From NCBI GenBank assembly GCA_001723765.1, contig MAYW01000005.1:1-64000 (forward strand): DNA of 64,000 nucleotides, in the 5' to 3' direction. The notes below the pieces were generated by a model. The model did not search any database, was not told the DNA's origin, and saw only the letters and a list, made by a program, of their open reading frames with translations. Below are positions 45,729-54,254 of this stretch, piece by piece (within the stretch, counting starts at the first letter, position 1; each line of letters starts with the position of its first letter). The position numbers and the translations under genes were made by a program. The DNA is from Candidatus Scalindua rubra (GTDB lineage: Bacteria; Planctomycetota; Brocadiia; Brocadiales; Scalinduaceae).

Positions 45729-46670
45729 CTATGTTCTAAACTCAAATATCTCTTGATGGATTGGTATAATAGCCTTCTTTGACCGCTTCCCCTTCCTTTT
45801 TTGCCTATAAACAGTATCAGAAAAGGTCGCAGAGATAGTAATCAACCCATGTTCTAAATCTACGTCTTTGCATTTTAAAGCTCTAGCCTCCCCTGGCCTG
45901 CAACCTGACAACATAAGAAAGGCTATTATGGGTTTGTCTATATCGGGTACATAACTAAACACGGCTTTTTGTGTTTCCGGTGTAAGCCAAGTAGTTTTTG
46001 GAGGGGTAATCTCAATTATAGGGAAATGTGGAACTACTTTCAATAACTCCAAATCATTTTTCAGATACATTAGAAATGTTTTGAATATATCAAGGCAATT
46101 CTTTAAGGTCTTATTACTAAAATTATAATTTTCGCTGACATAAGCCTGATAATTTACAATATCCAGCTTCCGTAAATCCCTCACGTCCCTTGTGCCAAAA
46201 TAATCTTTAGCAATCCCCACATAGCGTTTATAATGTCGAATATAACTTGGTGCTATTTTATCGGCAGTTAATTTTAACTCAAGAAAACCGTCAAGCAATC
46301 TTTCTATATAAAACTTTTCCAACTCCTGCTTTATATAATTCGAGGAATCGAACGTTTTGCTTTTTATCTCATGATTAATGCGGCTTAAGAGTTCTCTGCC
46401 ACGTTGATATGAATCAAGTATTTGCCCTTGCTTATCTGAAAATAATCTTAGTCGTTGGCCTTGATGGAAGAAATCAATATAAAACCGCTGCGGTGTGATC
46501 TGATGCTCTGGACAAATAAACCCCAGCTTCTTTATCTCGGCAAACTTGCCATGACAAACCGGACATTTTCCTTTTACTCTGATAGTCCCATTCATAATCT
46601 CGCTCTCCTCGGTAAGAAGATACGAGATTGAGTCCTGAAATGTCAAGGTATTTTCAAATAAATCGTTCAT
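45729..46670 (-). pseudogene. Tyrosine integrase, N-terminal part (split)
   Basis: The frame has an N-terminal zinc-ribbon (CPVCHGKFAEIKKLGFICPEH region), an arm/core-binding domain (APSYIRHYKRYVGIAKDYFG) and the first half of the catalytic domain with the box I arginine (LSGCRPGEARALKCKDVDLE). It ends abruptly after IPIHQEIFEF, where the C-terminal part should follow. The insertion replaced the junction; the separated C-terminal half is at 44266-44601. Confidence 0.87.
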
Positions 46671-46694
46671 TATGGGGTATATGTTTTTATCTTT

Positions 46695-47165
46695 TTAACG
46701 CGCGCTCTCTCTCAGTATCTTCTCTCTCAGCTTAACTCGCTCGGCCTCGTAATCCACTCCAGTTATTTCAGACATGCTTTCCTCTAATTCTATCCTTCTT
46801 TCTTCCCTGGCTTCCTTATCGGCATCCAGCTTTTCCATTGATATGTTTTCGGTACTCTCGTTCCTGAGAAGCCGCATTTTATCAGTGCAAATCCCAGAGG
46901 CTATGGTCCTTTGATAGGCATTTAATTTATTTATGTCATCATCCGTAATTGAATCTATCATTCTCCGGCTTAGGCTTTCATATTGATCGGCCAGCACTTC
47001 CTGAATTTCTATAATCTCTGAGGCTATTATTGGATCAAGACAGGCTTTCTTGACCGTCTTCGGGTCTCTGTTAATCTTTAGCGAAATGGCATGAAAGGTT
47101 AACCCATTTGCTCGTAACAACTTAACCGTCTCAATTTCATCGAAGTTTAGTGGTGTACCGCTCAT
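46695..47165 (-). CDS. Helix-turn-helix protein, terminase-small-subunit-like
   Basis: Residues 7-36 (FDEIETVKLLRANGLTFHAI, then INRDPKTVKKA) form a helix-turn-helix. The rest is helical and charged, as in small terminase subunits or element regulators. It lies directly upstream of the integrase in the same direction. Its identity as terminase is a guess; no large subunit is present in the element. Confidence 0.6.
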   Translation of the reverse strand: MSGTPLNFDEIETVKLLRANGLTFHAISLKINRDPKTVKKACLDPIIASEIIEIQEVLADQYESLSRRMIDSITDDDINKLNAYQRTIASGICTDKMRLLRNESTENISMEKLDADKEAREERRIELEESMSEITGVDYEAERVKLREKILRESAR

Positions 47166-47234
47166 ATTTTGTCCTTAAATTTGGGTTCTTAATACAAATA
47201 ACTCCCAATATAAAAAGTATAAAAAGGGTATTTG

Positions 47235-47649
47235 TTAAATTTTATCCTGCTCATTTTCTATATTCTCAACCGTAGCTCCGGTAAAGGACTTTTTAACTTT
47301 ATGAATTACTTTTAAGCCCTCTTTTGATACACATTCATCTATCATTCTTGATACTTCCTCTTGGGTGTATATGACATCTTTAACACCCTCAGTAACCAGC
47401 TCTTGCAGTTCTTTACCATTAGCCACAATCCAGAGATAGTCATCAAGGATTTTTGAATATATTTTGTAGGTTTTACGAATCTGTTTAAGTTCTTTGATTG
47501 CTTCTTTATTATTGGCAATAGTGGAAAACAATCCTTCAGCTATAAAAGGCACTTCAGCAACACGGTTATTTATATCAATTTTTTACTCCTGGACACTGCT
47601 TCAGTTCTTCAATCTGCCTGTCTGAAATATTTTGAATTGAATAAATCAT
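47235..47649 (-). CDS. Hypothetical element protein, frame broken at an A6 run
   Basis: A frame from the ATG at 47649 reads MIYSIQNISDRQIEELKQCP and stops soon after GVKN. Removing one A from the A6 run (plus 47579-47584) continues it as GVKIDINNRVAEVPFIAEGL into the long frame that ends at 47235, about 137 residues in total. Read as is, the downstream frame would need a GTG at 47552. It is helical; no family is recognised. It lies between the primase and the HTH gene. Confidence 0.55.
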
Positions 47650-47679
47650 TTGTCGTAAATTCTTTATTTTTGTTAAAAA

Positions 47680-47806
47680 TGGTGAACAAGGTGACTCTGG
47701 TTAACGTGTTTTCAATTAAATATAATTTTCAAAACTCTCGATATATTGAAGTATATAGTAAAGTATCATTAGTACAAACACGTTCACCTTGTTCACCATG
47801 TTAACC
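47680..47806. repeat. Inverted repeats around an AT-rich core (possible replication origin)
   Basis: GGTGAACAAGGTGA...GTTAACGTGTTT (47681-47711) is matched in inverted sense by AAACACGTTCACCTTGTTCACC...GTTAACC (47776-47806), with about 65 very AT-rich bases between. It sits beside the primase-helicase gene, as origins of P4-type elements often do. Confidence 0.45.
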
Positions 47807-47807
47807 T

Positions 47808-49835
47808 TTATTCTTTAAGTTTTACTCCCAGAACAAACCTCTTACCTTGACCTCGTGGATCAATTTCGAAACCCAGATCCTTAATAGATGAATCAAAGCG
47901 TCTTTTAGGTTCTGGTGGAATTTGATATTCTTTGCAATATAAGATATATTCCCGATATAGTTTTGGTAATTCTATATTTGCCATACAATCTGAATTATCA
48001 GCTCTTTCGTCCATAAATGATTCAATACTTGAACAACGAACCTTGAAAGTATTCTTTAACTTTTCTACCTGCTCGGAATGGCAGAAACCTTTATTTTTAA
48101 GTAAATCTTTCAGTCCATATACAGCCCATAAGAAAATTCCATCTAGCTCTTTCTTCAGTTCCGGTTCTAAAAACGTATCTCTAACTAGACAGGCTTCTTT
48201 TAATCCGTCGTCTTCCAGAGTTTCAATTTCTTTTTGTTCCAGAAATATTCTGTGAAATGGAATAATCTTAAACCGTGAGAAAAACCCCAAACTTTTATCC
48301 CTGCTTCGTGGTAGATTGTTAGTTGTGATTATGTGTTTTGCAAATGGCCTAAAGTCAAATGCTGGTTGATGCTTTCGCTGTGCTCTGAGTTCATCACCTG
48401 CAATAATACCTTTAATACGTCCATCAGAAATCCTTGCATTAACACCAAACTCACTTGAAACATTAACGAGTTTTCCCGCTAAATCTGCAGTAGCAAATCT
48501 ATCTTCTCCTATATCCTCGAAATGAACTTGTGAAATAAGCCCTTTAAATAACTCTATTATCACGAAAACTAACACACTCTTACCATTACGACCTACTCCA
48601 TACAGCATCATACACTCATGAAACGGTGTCTTTGTATAAAGACAATAACCAATGTATTGCTGTATGATACGTATAATTTCATAGTCTGGTTCTAGATTAT
48701 CTTCCTTCACCAAAACTTCTTTTAAGAATCTCTCAAATCTTTCACATTTAGCCTCTGGGTTATAGTTTGCATTAATCTGATATGTAAATATCTCTTCTGG
48801 TGTATGTGGTAGCAACTCAAAGTTGTCTATGTTCAAAATCCCATTTCTAGCGTTAATTAACTTTGGTTTTAAGTTTATATGTTGGGTTTTTTTATAAAGA
48901 TTATCTTTAAGTACATCTAATATTTCTTTTGCTTTATTTCTACGCCCGTTAAAGGAATCTTCGATCTGCTTTTCAATCAGTTTTAAGTAATATCTATCAT
49001 CAAATTCTTGATACCAACCATCCTGATACATCAAGATCTGTTGGTTCAAGAAAATAAGATGTTTACCTTCCTTAAAAATTCTAGCTTCTAGTAAAGGTTT
49101 AAAAATAGATTTACCACCCTCGCTAAACTTTCTTTGTCTCTTTCTGATTTCATGGGTTGGAAGTATTTTAAGTTCTTCCATTGAGTGTTTACATAAATAA
49201 TCATCAAGCCCAACCTTTTCCCCAGTCTCTACAGGTAGCTCTCTCCAGTAAACCTTAGCCCCTCTATCTGTCAACAAATATGCCAATTGATGAACAGCTT
49301 GCTTAAGATTCTTTCTTTCACCATTCTTATCTGGCTTCAACCAGTCATTATCAGGATTAATGGCTATAGTTCTGCCTACCAAAGAAATCTGGCCAAAGTC
49401 CGGTATCAGTTTGTTTTCATCTTTGATTTTCCAATTCCACAGTCCAGTTATTCCAATGCAAAATAAGCCTTCCTGGCATCCTTTGAGTGACTTCTTTTCG
49501 CCCTCTGTTATATCAAGCGGAATTGATACATCTTCTAGAACTGGCTTAACCCTTACTGGTATGTAAAGCCGATTACCAGAATCTTTTCTCACTAAGTATT
49601 TCGGCTTCTTGTTGCCATCCTTGATGAATCCTTTACCATTTTCATAAAACGCTTTGAAACGGCTATAATCTTCCTCGAAAGAAATTTCATACATTGAGAT
49701 AAGCCCGTCTACATTAAAACCCAACTTCTTATTAATCTGGTCTGGTGGAACTGATTTAATACCAGCTTCCTTGATGGTGTCATCTGAAAGTCCAGATTTC
49801 TTCAGGTCTTGATAGTGTTCTGGTGCTAGAGCCAT
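47808..49835 (-). CDS. P4/D5-type primase-helicase
   Basis: The 675-residue protein has an N-terminal toprim-like DUF3854 region (DITEGEKKSLKGCQEG, TIAINPDNDW), a D5_N segment (NARNGILNIDNFELLPHTPE) and an SF3 helicase with Walker A GVGRNGKSV, a sensor region (HIITTNNLPRSRD) and a C-terminal winged helix. Such proteins start replication of phages, satellites and plasmids. Its start overlaps the small RHH gene upstream by ten bases. A possible origin lies just after its stop. Confidence 0.9.
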   Translation of the reverse strand: MALAPEHYQDLKKSGLSDDTIKEAGIKSVPPDQINKKLGFNVDGLISMYEISFEEDYSRFKAFYENGKGFIKDGNKKPKYLVRKDSGNRLYIPVRVKPVLEDVSIPLDITEGEKKSLKGCQEGLFCIGITGLWNWKIKDENKLIPDFGQISLVGRTIAINPDNDWLKPDKNGERKNLKQAVHQLAYLLTDRGAKVYWRELPVETGEKVGLDDYLCKHSMEELKILPTHEIRKRQRKFSEGGKSIFKPLLEARIFKEGKHLIFLNQQILMYQDGWYQEFDDRYYLKLIEKQIEDSFNGRRNKAKEILDVLKDNLYKKTQHINLKPKLINARNGILNIDNFELLPHTPEEIFTYQINANYNPEAKCERFERFLKEVLVKEDNLEPDYEIIRIIQQYIGYCLYTKTPFHECMMLYGVGRNGKSVLVFVIIELFKGLISQVHFEDIGEDRFATADLAGKLVNVSSEFGVNARISDGRIKGIIAGDELRAQRKHQPAFDFRPFAKHIITTNNLPRSRDKSLGFFSRFKIIPFHRIFLEQKEIETLEDDGLKEACLVRDTFLEPELKKELDGIFLWAVYGLKDLLKNKGFCHSEQVEKLKNTFKVRCSSIESFMDERADNSDCMANIELPKLYREYILYCKEYQIPPEPKRRFDSSIKDLGFEIDPRGQGKRFVLGVKLKE

Positions 49836-50005
49836 TTTCTATCATCCCTCCGTTCGCTGGTATTATTAGGCTTATCCAATAATAGATTGATAGCTTGACG
49901 CACAATCTCAGCAATTGAACAATCGTTTTGTTTGCTTATTGCTTCCAGCTCTGCATACTTCTTGTAAGGCATTTGAAAATTAAAAAATCTACTCGGTTCT
50001 CTCAT
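49826..50005 (-). CDS. Small ribbon-helix-helix regulator (59 aa)
   Basis: The frame ATG 50005 to TAG 49826 reads MREPSRFFNFQMPYKKYAEL, then ISKQNDCSIAEIVRQAINLLL, a clear CopG/Arc-type ribbon-helix-helix. GGAG lies nine bases before the ATG. It overlaps the primase start by ten bases and probably controls primase expression or copy number. Confidence 0.8.
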   Translation of the reverse strand: MREPSRFFNFQMPYKKYAELEAISKQNDCSIAEIVRQAINLLLDKPNNTSERRDDRKWL

Positions 50006-50021
50006 GTCAAATTCTCCGATA

Positions 50022-50076
50022 AAAAAAGGGTCATAAAAGACAAATATTTCTTGCTCTTATGACCCTTTTTTAATTA
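50022..50076. terminator. Bidirectional rho-independent terminator
   Basis: AAAAAAGGGTCATAAAAG and CTCTTATGACCCTTTTTT form a long stem with an A-run before and a T-run after it, so it can end transcription in both directions. It separates the 307-residue gene from the RHH-primase operon. Confidence 0.85.
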
Positions 50077-50187
50077 ATTGGCTGAGTGATTAAAACTTAA
50101 CGAAAATCTTAACGTTTTTCTTAATTTTGTAAGACTTGATAATTGAGAGCTTTAAACTAACAATTTTTTTTAAAATTAAGAATTCTG

Positions 50188-51111
50188 TTAAGAATGTTTA
50201 AGGTTTAAAGTTTTCTTCTCAATGTTTATTGAAAGCTTAAAGGCTTTCTTTATATCTCCTTGTTTTATTATCAAATCTCCTATCCCAAATGGTTTACATT
50301 TTTTGTTTATACTTGCTTTGTATACATCAAATAGACCTCTATCACTCCTAGATATCGACTTGTTCTTTTCTTCTAATGTGGGTTTGATAGTTATCTCAGT
50401 ATTTATTTCATTAATGTTTTTCTGATGCTTATAAGGTTCTGTAAGCTCTTTTTTAAAATGGTCAGTCAGTATCTGCTCCAGTTCATATACATTCTGTTTG
50501 CGCATGTATTCTATAAGTTTTATTTCTTCTGGTTTTAAGGTAACTATTTTCTTTTTATCAAAAAACAGGGCATTTTTCTGAACATCCATAAAAAGGATAT
50601 TGGGTGTAAAATCTTTTTTGTCCTGGATTGCCCCCAACAATGCCATTTTTGCTTCTTCAAGATCCATGCCCTCCGTGTATTTATAGAAGTGGCGACAGTT
50701 ACTGCGGTCTGTTTTAACTATTATTTTATGTCTTCCTTCATCCGTCCTTAAATCTAGTGCACCCATCGACTCTTTCTCCCTCCAGTGGCTTTTGGGTGCG
50801 TAACAGCACAACAAATCCAACTCACCAAATAATTCTGAACACTTCATCTTTTCTTTAATTGCTTCTCTAAAAAACATTTCAATTTCCTGTGACCTATAAT
50901 CAATGCCGTCAATTTTGACTTTTCGTATCTGCGGGTCTTGGAGGTCTGCCTTACTATATTTATAACTGATGACATCTTCGGGAGACATGGTATCTTCTTC
51001 GGAATACGGCGTTGATGGTAACCAAATAAAGAAATGACAGTCCGCACAACACCTGTGCATTTTGTTTAACTCGGCAGGTTCCTTTGAAGCCTCGATTTGT
51101 TTCTCAGACAT
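50188..51111 (-). CDS. Hypothetical cysteine-containing element protein (307 aa)
   Basis: I recognise no family. The N-terminal half has a cysteine group (MHRCCADCHFF, then LDLLCCYAPKSHW and CRHFYKY) that could bind zinc or a cluster. The C-terminal half is basic and helical. Its position upstream of the RHH-primase unit and its start AGGAG before ATG 51111 support a real gene. It might act in element replication or regulation, but nothing in the sequence shows it. Confidence 0.65.
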   Translation of the reverse strand: MSEKQIEASKEPAELNKMHRCCADCHFFIWLPSTPYSEEDTMSPEDVISYKYSKADLQDPQIRKVKIDGIDYRSQEIEMFFREAIKEKMKCSELFGELDLLCCYAPKSHWREKESMGALDLRTDEGRHKIIVKTDRSNCRHFYKYTEGMDLEEAKMALLGAIQDKKDFTPNILFMDVQKNALFFDKKKIVTLKPEEIKLIEYMRKQNVYELEQILTDHFKKELTEPYKHQKNINEINTEITIKPTLEEKNKSISRSDRGLFDVYKASINKKCKPFGIGDLIIKQGDIKKAFKLSINIEKKTLNLKHS

Positions 51112-51332
51112 ATGCTATTCTCCTGTAGCTCTCCAATGATGTTAAATAGGGCGAGGCTGGTGGAGTGCCAACCGTTCGGGTGCTACCCTAGCCCTAATTG
51201 TATGCAATAAAGAAAGAGAAAGTTCGCCTTTCCTTCTTAATTGTAAAAAACAGGATTATAATTGCAACTAGTAATTATTAATATATAATGCCTGGATATA
51301 AGATAATTCAGGGCACAGGGCAAGGATATTTC

Positions 51333-52025
51333 ATGCAGAAAATAATAATATATTTCTTTTTAGTTGTATTTCTTCTGCCAAATGTTGCAAGAGCCACAGA
51401 GGCTTATAATTTCATGACTGCAATCATTGAAAGTCTACAGTCTGTTAAAATTGCAGATGATCGCGGAGTTCCCAATTTAAATGATAATGATCATGAAGTA
51501 ATAATAATGAAGGATATAATGGTTTATAACAATGAATTAAAAAAGGCATCTAGTTTTATAAAACCATATACGTCAAGCAAAAGTGAAATCATAAAACTAG
51601 CAGCTACAACATTCTATGAACTCTATTCACTAATCATTCTAAACAATGAGAGTGTGCTCAGTCTTTATGAGAATACATTAAACAACATTGAAGATTTAGC
51701 TACTAAACGGGGTACATTATCGAGAAAATTAAGTGAAATTGGTGCTTCAAATGACATGTTGTATAGGAAGATCCCTGAAGTAACAGCCTTGTCTACACAT
51801 GCTTTGGTTGACAAAAAAAGGTCACTGGAAGATGGAAAGGTTATGTTTTTGAAGATAAGCCCGGATGAGATAGAATCTCTAATTGATCAACTTGTTAGTG
51901 CATTTGGAGAGGGCATCAAAAGCGAACCTAAAGCAGGCATACTCCCGCTTGATTTTTCTGCGACTTTACTTTATTCATTCTTTGCCAATGGTGACAAAGG
52001 TTGGAAACCTGCTGATGCTAAATGA
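51333..52025 (+). CDS. Exported hypothetical protein (230 aa)
   Basis: The ATG at 51333 follows AAGGA by eight bases and gives a good signal peptide (MQKIIIYFFLVVFLLPNVARA) with cleavage after ARA or TEA. An ATG at 51288 would put 15 polar residues before it and is less likely. The mature part is helical (SSFIKPYTSSKSEIIKLAAT). No family is recognised. It opens the cargo half of the element. Confidence 0.65.
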   Translation: MQKIIIYFFLVVFLLPNVARATEAYNFMTAIIESLQSVKIADDRGVPNLNDNDHEVIIMKDIMVYNNELKKASSFIKPYTSSKSEIIKLAATTFYELYSLIILNNESVLSLYENTLNNIEDLATKRGTLSRKLSEIGASNDMLYRKIPEVTALSTHALVDKKRSLEDGKVMFLKISPDEIESLIDQLVSAFGEGIKSEPKAGILPLDFSATLLYSFFANGDKGWKPADAK

Positions 52026-52883
52026 GATAAAAATCCCAAACCACATTTATTTGTTACATCTGTGTATACTGATGTAGACTATTCACATATTCAATTTGTT
52101 AATAGGTAAATTTGTATCCTTCTGACATAAAGATAAACAATACAAGAAGGGTATACTCCGAAAGCCGCAAAATATACATGCACAAATGAGGCAATAGCCG
52201 AAAAAAATCAAAAGAGCCAGGCAGGTAAAGTGTATGTACGTGGTGAAGGTAACATAAAGTACTATTATGTTAACCCAAAGGGCGTAGTGTGGGGGAAGGC
52301 AAGAGGCTATGTCTGATAATAAGCTATTATCAGATGTCGCCTCGGTCTTTTTGTCGAGTGTGTGAGGTAAAAAGATGCCTTTTCCCACACGGAGCTTCAA
52401 CTCTTACATGCACTTTACCTGTCTGGCGATCCTTATTCTTCTAACTATAAACTCACCTGTTCGTATTGTAGTGTAGCGGAAATACGATCTGGTGAATGTC
52501 CTTTCTCCAGTTATTTGATATGCCTTTTATATCAATTAACGTCTTTAGGGCTTAGACAAATATCCATAGGTGTTCTTTAAAGGAATCTTTTATGAACACA
52601 GTCCACCGACTCCGCCTCACCCACCACAATAAAAAAAACTACACATGCACAGAGATAATGAATTAAGTAGAAATATACAAATCCTATCAAGAGGGTGGGT
52701 GTATTTGGGCGGGGGATGGTGCAGGGGCTTATCACATGTGAGCGTAAGCGACACCGTATTTGCTTGTTTCGAAATCTCTTTTCAATTAAGGAAGTCTTTT
52801 TTATTTGTTACTAATATGAGGGAAAGGATGTTCTATTCTACCCCTTACTAAGGTAGTGTACTAAGAGAATGTGAATTTGGCAA
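52026..52883. other. Long region without a convincing gene
   Basis: A plus-strand frame without a start (52137-52316) reads YTPKAAKYTCTNEAIAEK, then GKVYVRGEGNIKYYYVN and GVVWGKARGYV before TGA. It looks like the end of a real, now truncated protein. Its stop lies in a perfect hairpin TCTGATAATA-AGC-TATTATCAGA (52312-52334). I find nothing else in this 858-base stretch except short unsupported frames. Confidence 0.45.
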
Positions 52884-53897
52884 TCATGGGTTACATTCAG
52901 GACATGGTTTTCCACTGTCTCTTATTGCATCCTCTCTAGATGGAAATGTTATTAAATCGCCATCTTTAGAGCCTAGTCCGTTACAATCAGGACGGTGGAA
53001 TAAACGTGAATACCCTGTAGAGTAGACTGCTCCACTCCAAGGTTTTATAGCAGGTAAGTATTTCTTTTTGGGCACATTATAAATTGGTAAACCAAACATC
53101 TCGCGTAACTCTTCCACATGTACAGCTACAGCATCTCCCGATTCTACGAACTGACCTTTTATTATTCCTACTACTTCCCCTTTCATGTTCAAGACAGGAC
53201 TTCCACTACTACCAGGAGCATTTTTAATAATCAATTCTATATGTTTAGCCTTCCCACTATTAAATATACGATTAACCCTGCCTATTGCGGGTGTAAACTT
53301 CTTCGATTTGGGATGACCTAAGGAAACAACTTGTTCGTCTATTTTCACTTCTTTGGCAAGGGGTAGTGAAAAAGCTCCAGGTATCTTCACTTGTATTAAT
53401 GCCAAATCTATACCCATACCTCCCCAATCGTATATAGTAGCTTCTTTAGATGTGGTTTGTATCAATTTGGCGTTATGCATAGGTATATGTTTATCTTTAC
53501 ATTTTATCCTATTTATTTTTTTAATGTGGTAATGTGATCTGTAGAATGTTGTTAATACTGCTTTGGTTTTATCATCCATAACGTGAGAATTTGTTACTAC
53601 TCCCCACTTAGTCTGAAAACCAGTTCCAATATTTTTTTCTGTATGAACAGGTACGGCACTGCCGACTCCAAAAGAACCTGTACCCGCTACTTGACCGGCA
53701 ACAAAAGCAGCAAATCTTAAAGCATCCCAAATAGAAGTCTTTATCTTCTTATGCGTAATTAGTACAACTGAAGAATAAAGATTATCAGCTATCGTTGATG
53801 AAAGGTTATCACTATGACATATTTTTGTTTGAAGTGTTGGAAATGAGCTTAAAACAGTGATCAATAAGGTAAGAATGACAGGTTTTAGGTACTTCAT
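52884..53897 (-). CDS. Exported trypsin-like serine protease with C-terminal Cys/His motif
   Basis: Counting from a TTG at 53927, the catalytic triad is H115 (VVTNSHVM), D174 (GIDLALIQV) and S241 (APGSSGSPVL). I prefer the ATG at 53897, ten codons in, where an export signal begins (KYLKPVILTLLITVLSSFP). After the protease comes a 45-residue domain with FHRPDC (H311, C315), the FPSREDAIRDSG stretch and PCPEC (C342, C345), the FHxxxC...PCxxC layout known as a small C-terminal domain in some nucleases. It should be secreted or periplasmic. It is transcribed away from the csrA-like gene. Confidence 0.82.
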   Translation of the reverse strand: MKYLKPVILTLLITVLSSFPTLQTKICHSDNLSSTIADNLYSSVVLITHKKIKTSIWDALRFAAFVAGQVAGTGSFGVGSAVPVHTEKNIGTGFQTKWGVVTNSHVMDDKTKAVLTTFYRSHYHIKKINRIKCKDKHIPMHNAKLIQTTSKEATIYDWGGMGIDLALIQVKIPGAFSLPLAKEVKIDEQVVSLGHPKSKKFTPAIGRVNRIFNSGKAKHIELIIKNAPGSSGSPVLNMKGEVVGIIKGQFVESGDAVAVHVEELREMFGLPIYNVPKKKYLPAIKPWSGAVYSTGYSRLFHRPDCNGLGSKDGDLITFPSREDAIRDSGKPCPECNP

Positions 53898-53996
53898 GTA
53901 TACAGCCCATAAAAGACCAGTAAACAATAGAATAGCATATGCTGTTAGATTTGCTTGTCAAGGGCAAAATAAGGTTTGATTTTAGGTTTCTGCCAT

Positions 53997-54027
53997 TCAG
54001 GGTTGACTATCATTTTTCCTCTTGATT
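53997..54027 (+). repeat. Direct repeat upstream of the csrA-like gene
   Basis: GGGTTGACTATCATTTTTCC and the following CTTGA are repeated nearly identically at 57671-57697, after the J-domain gene. The two copies bracket the cassette. The unit also offers -35-like TTGACT/TTGATT words; TTGATT at 54022 with TATTAT at 54044 (16-base gap) is a possible promoter of the cassette. Confidence 0.55.
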
Positions 54028-54110
54028 TTGATAATTACTTGAGTATTATAACCATCGTATTATATACTCAACAAATCATATCCCATAGAGCAACACTAGA
54101 AGGGTTTCAA

Positions 54111-54254
54111 ATGCTCGTATTAACAAGGAAGTTAGGCAAAAGTTTAATAAACGGAGACGACATAAAAATTACCGTTGAAAAAATAAATAAGAGTCAAATC
54201 AAGTTAAGCATTGATGCACCTAAGAACGTAACCATAAACAATGTTCAACTTTGA
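54111..54254 (+). CDS. csrA: Short CsrA-like RNA-binding protein (47 aa)
   Basis: The ATG at 54111, after AGAAGGG, gives [20 protein letters not shown], then [19 protein letters not shown], the CsrA beta strands. CsrA binds GGA motifs in mRNA leaders and blocks translation. Normal CsrA runs to about 60 residues with an R in VHREEIY that contacts RNA; this one stops after INNVQL and lacks both that arginine and the last helix. Its last 14 bases overlap the J-domain gene, so the two are co-translated. It may control or be controlled with that gene, or be a non-binding relic. Confidence 0.75.
   Translation: MLVLTRKLGKSLINGDDIKITVEKINKSQIKLSIDAPKNVTINNVQL

Noticed and set aside
52083-52400. Minus-strand frame of 105 codons
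   Set aside because: It is the shadow of the plus-strand frame that ends in ARGYV and includes a perfect hairpin.
52645-52851. 68-codon plus-strand frame
   Set aside because: It has no ribosome binding site, unlikely composition and no recognisable motif; it lies in a region without other coding signals.
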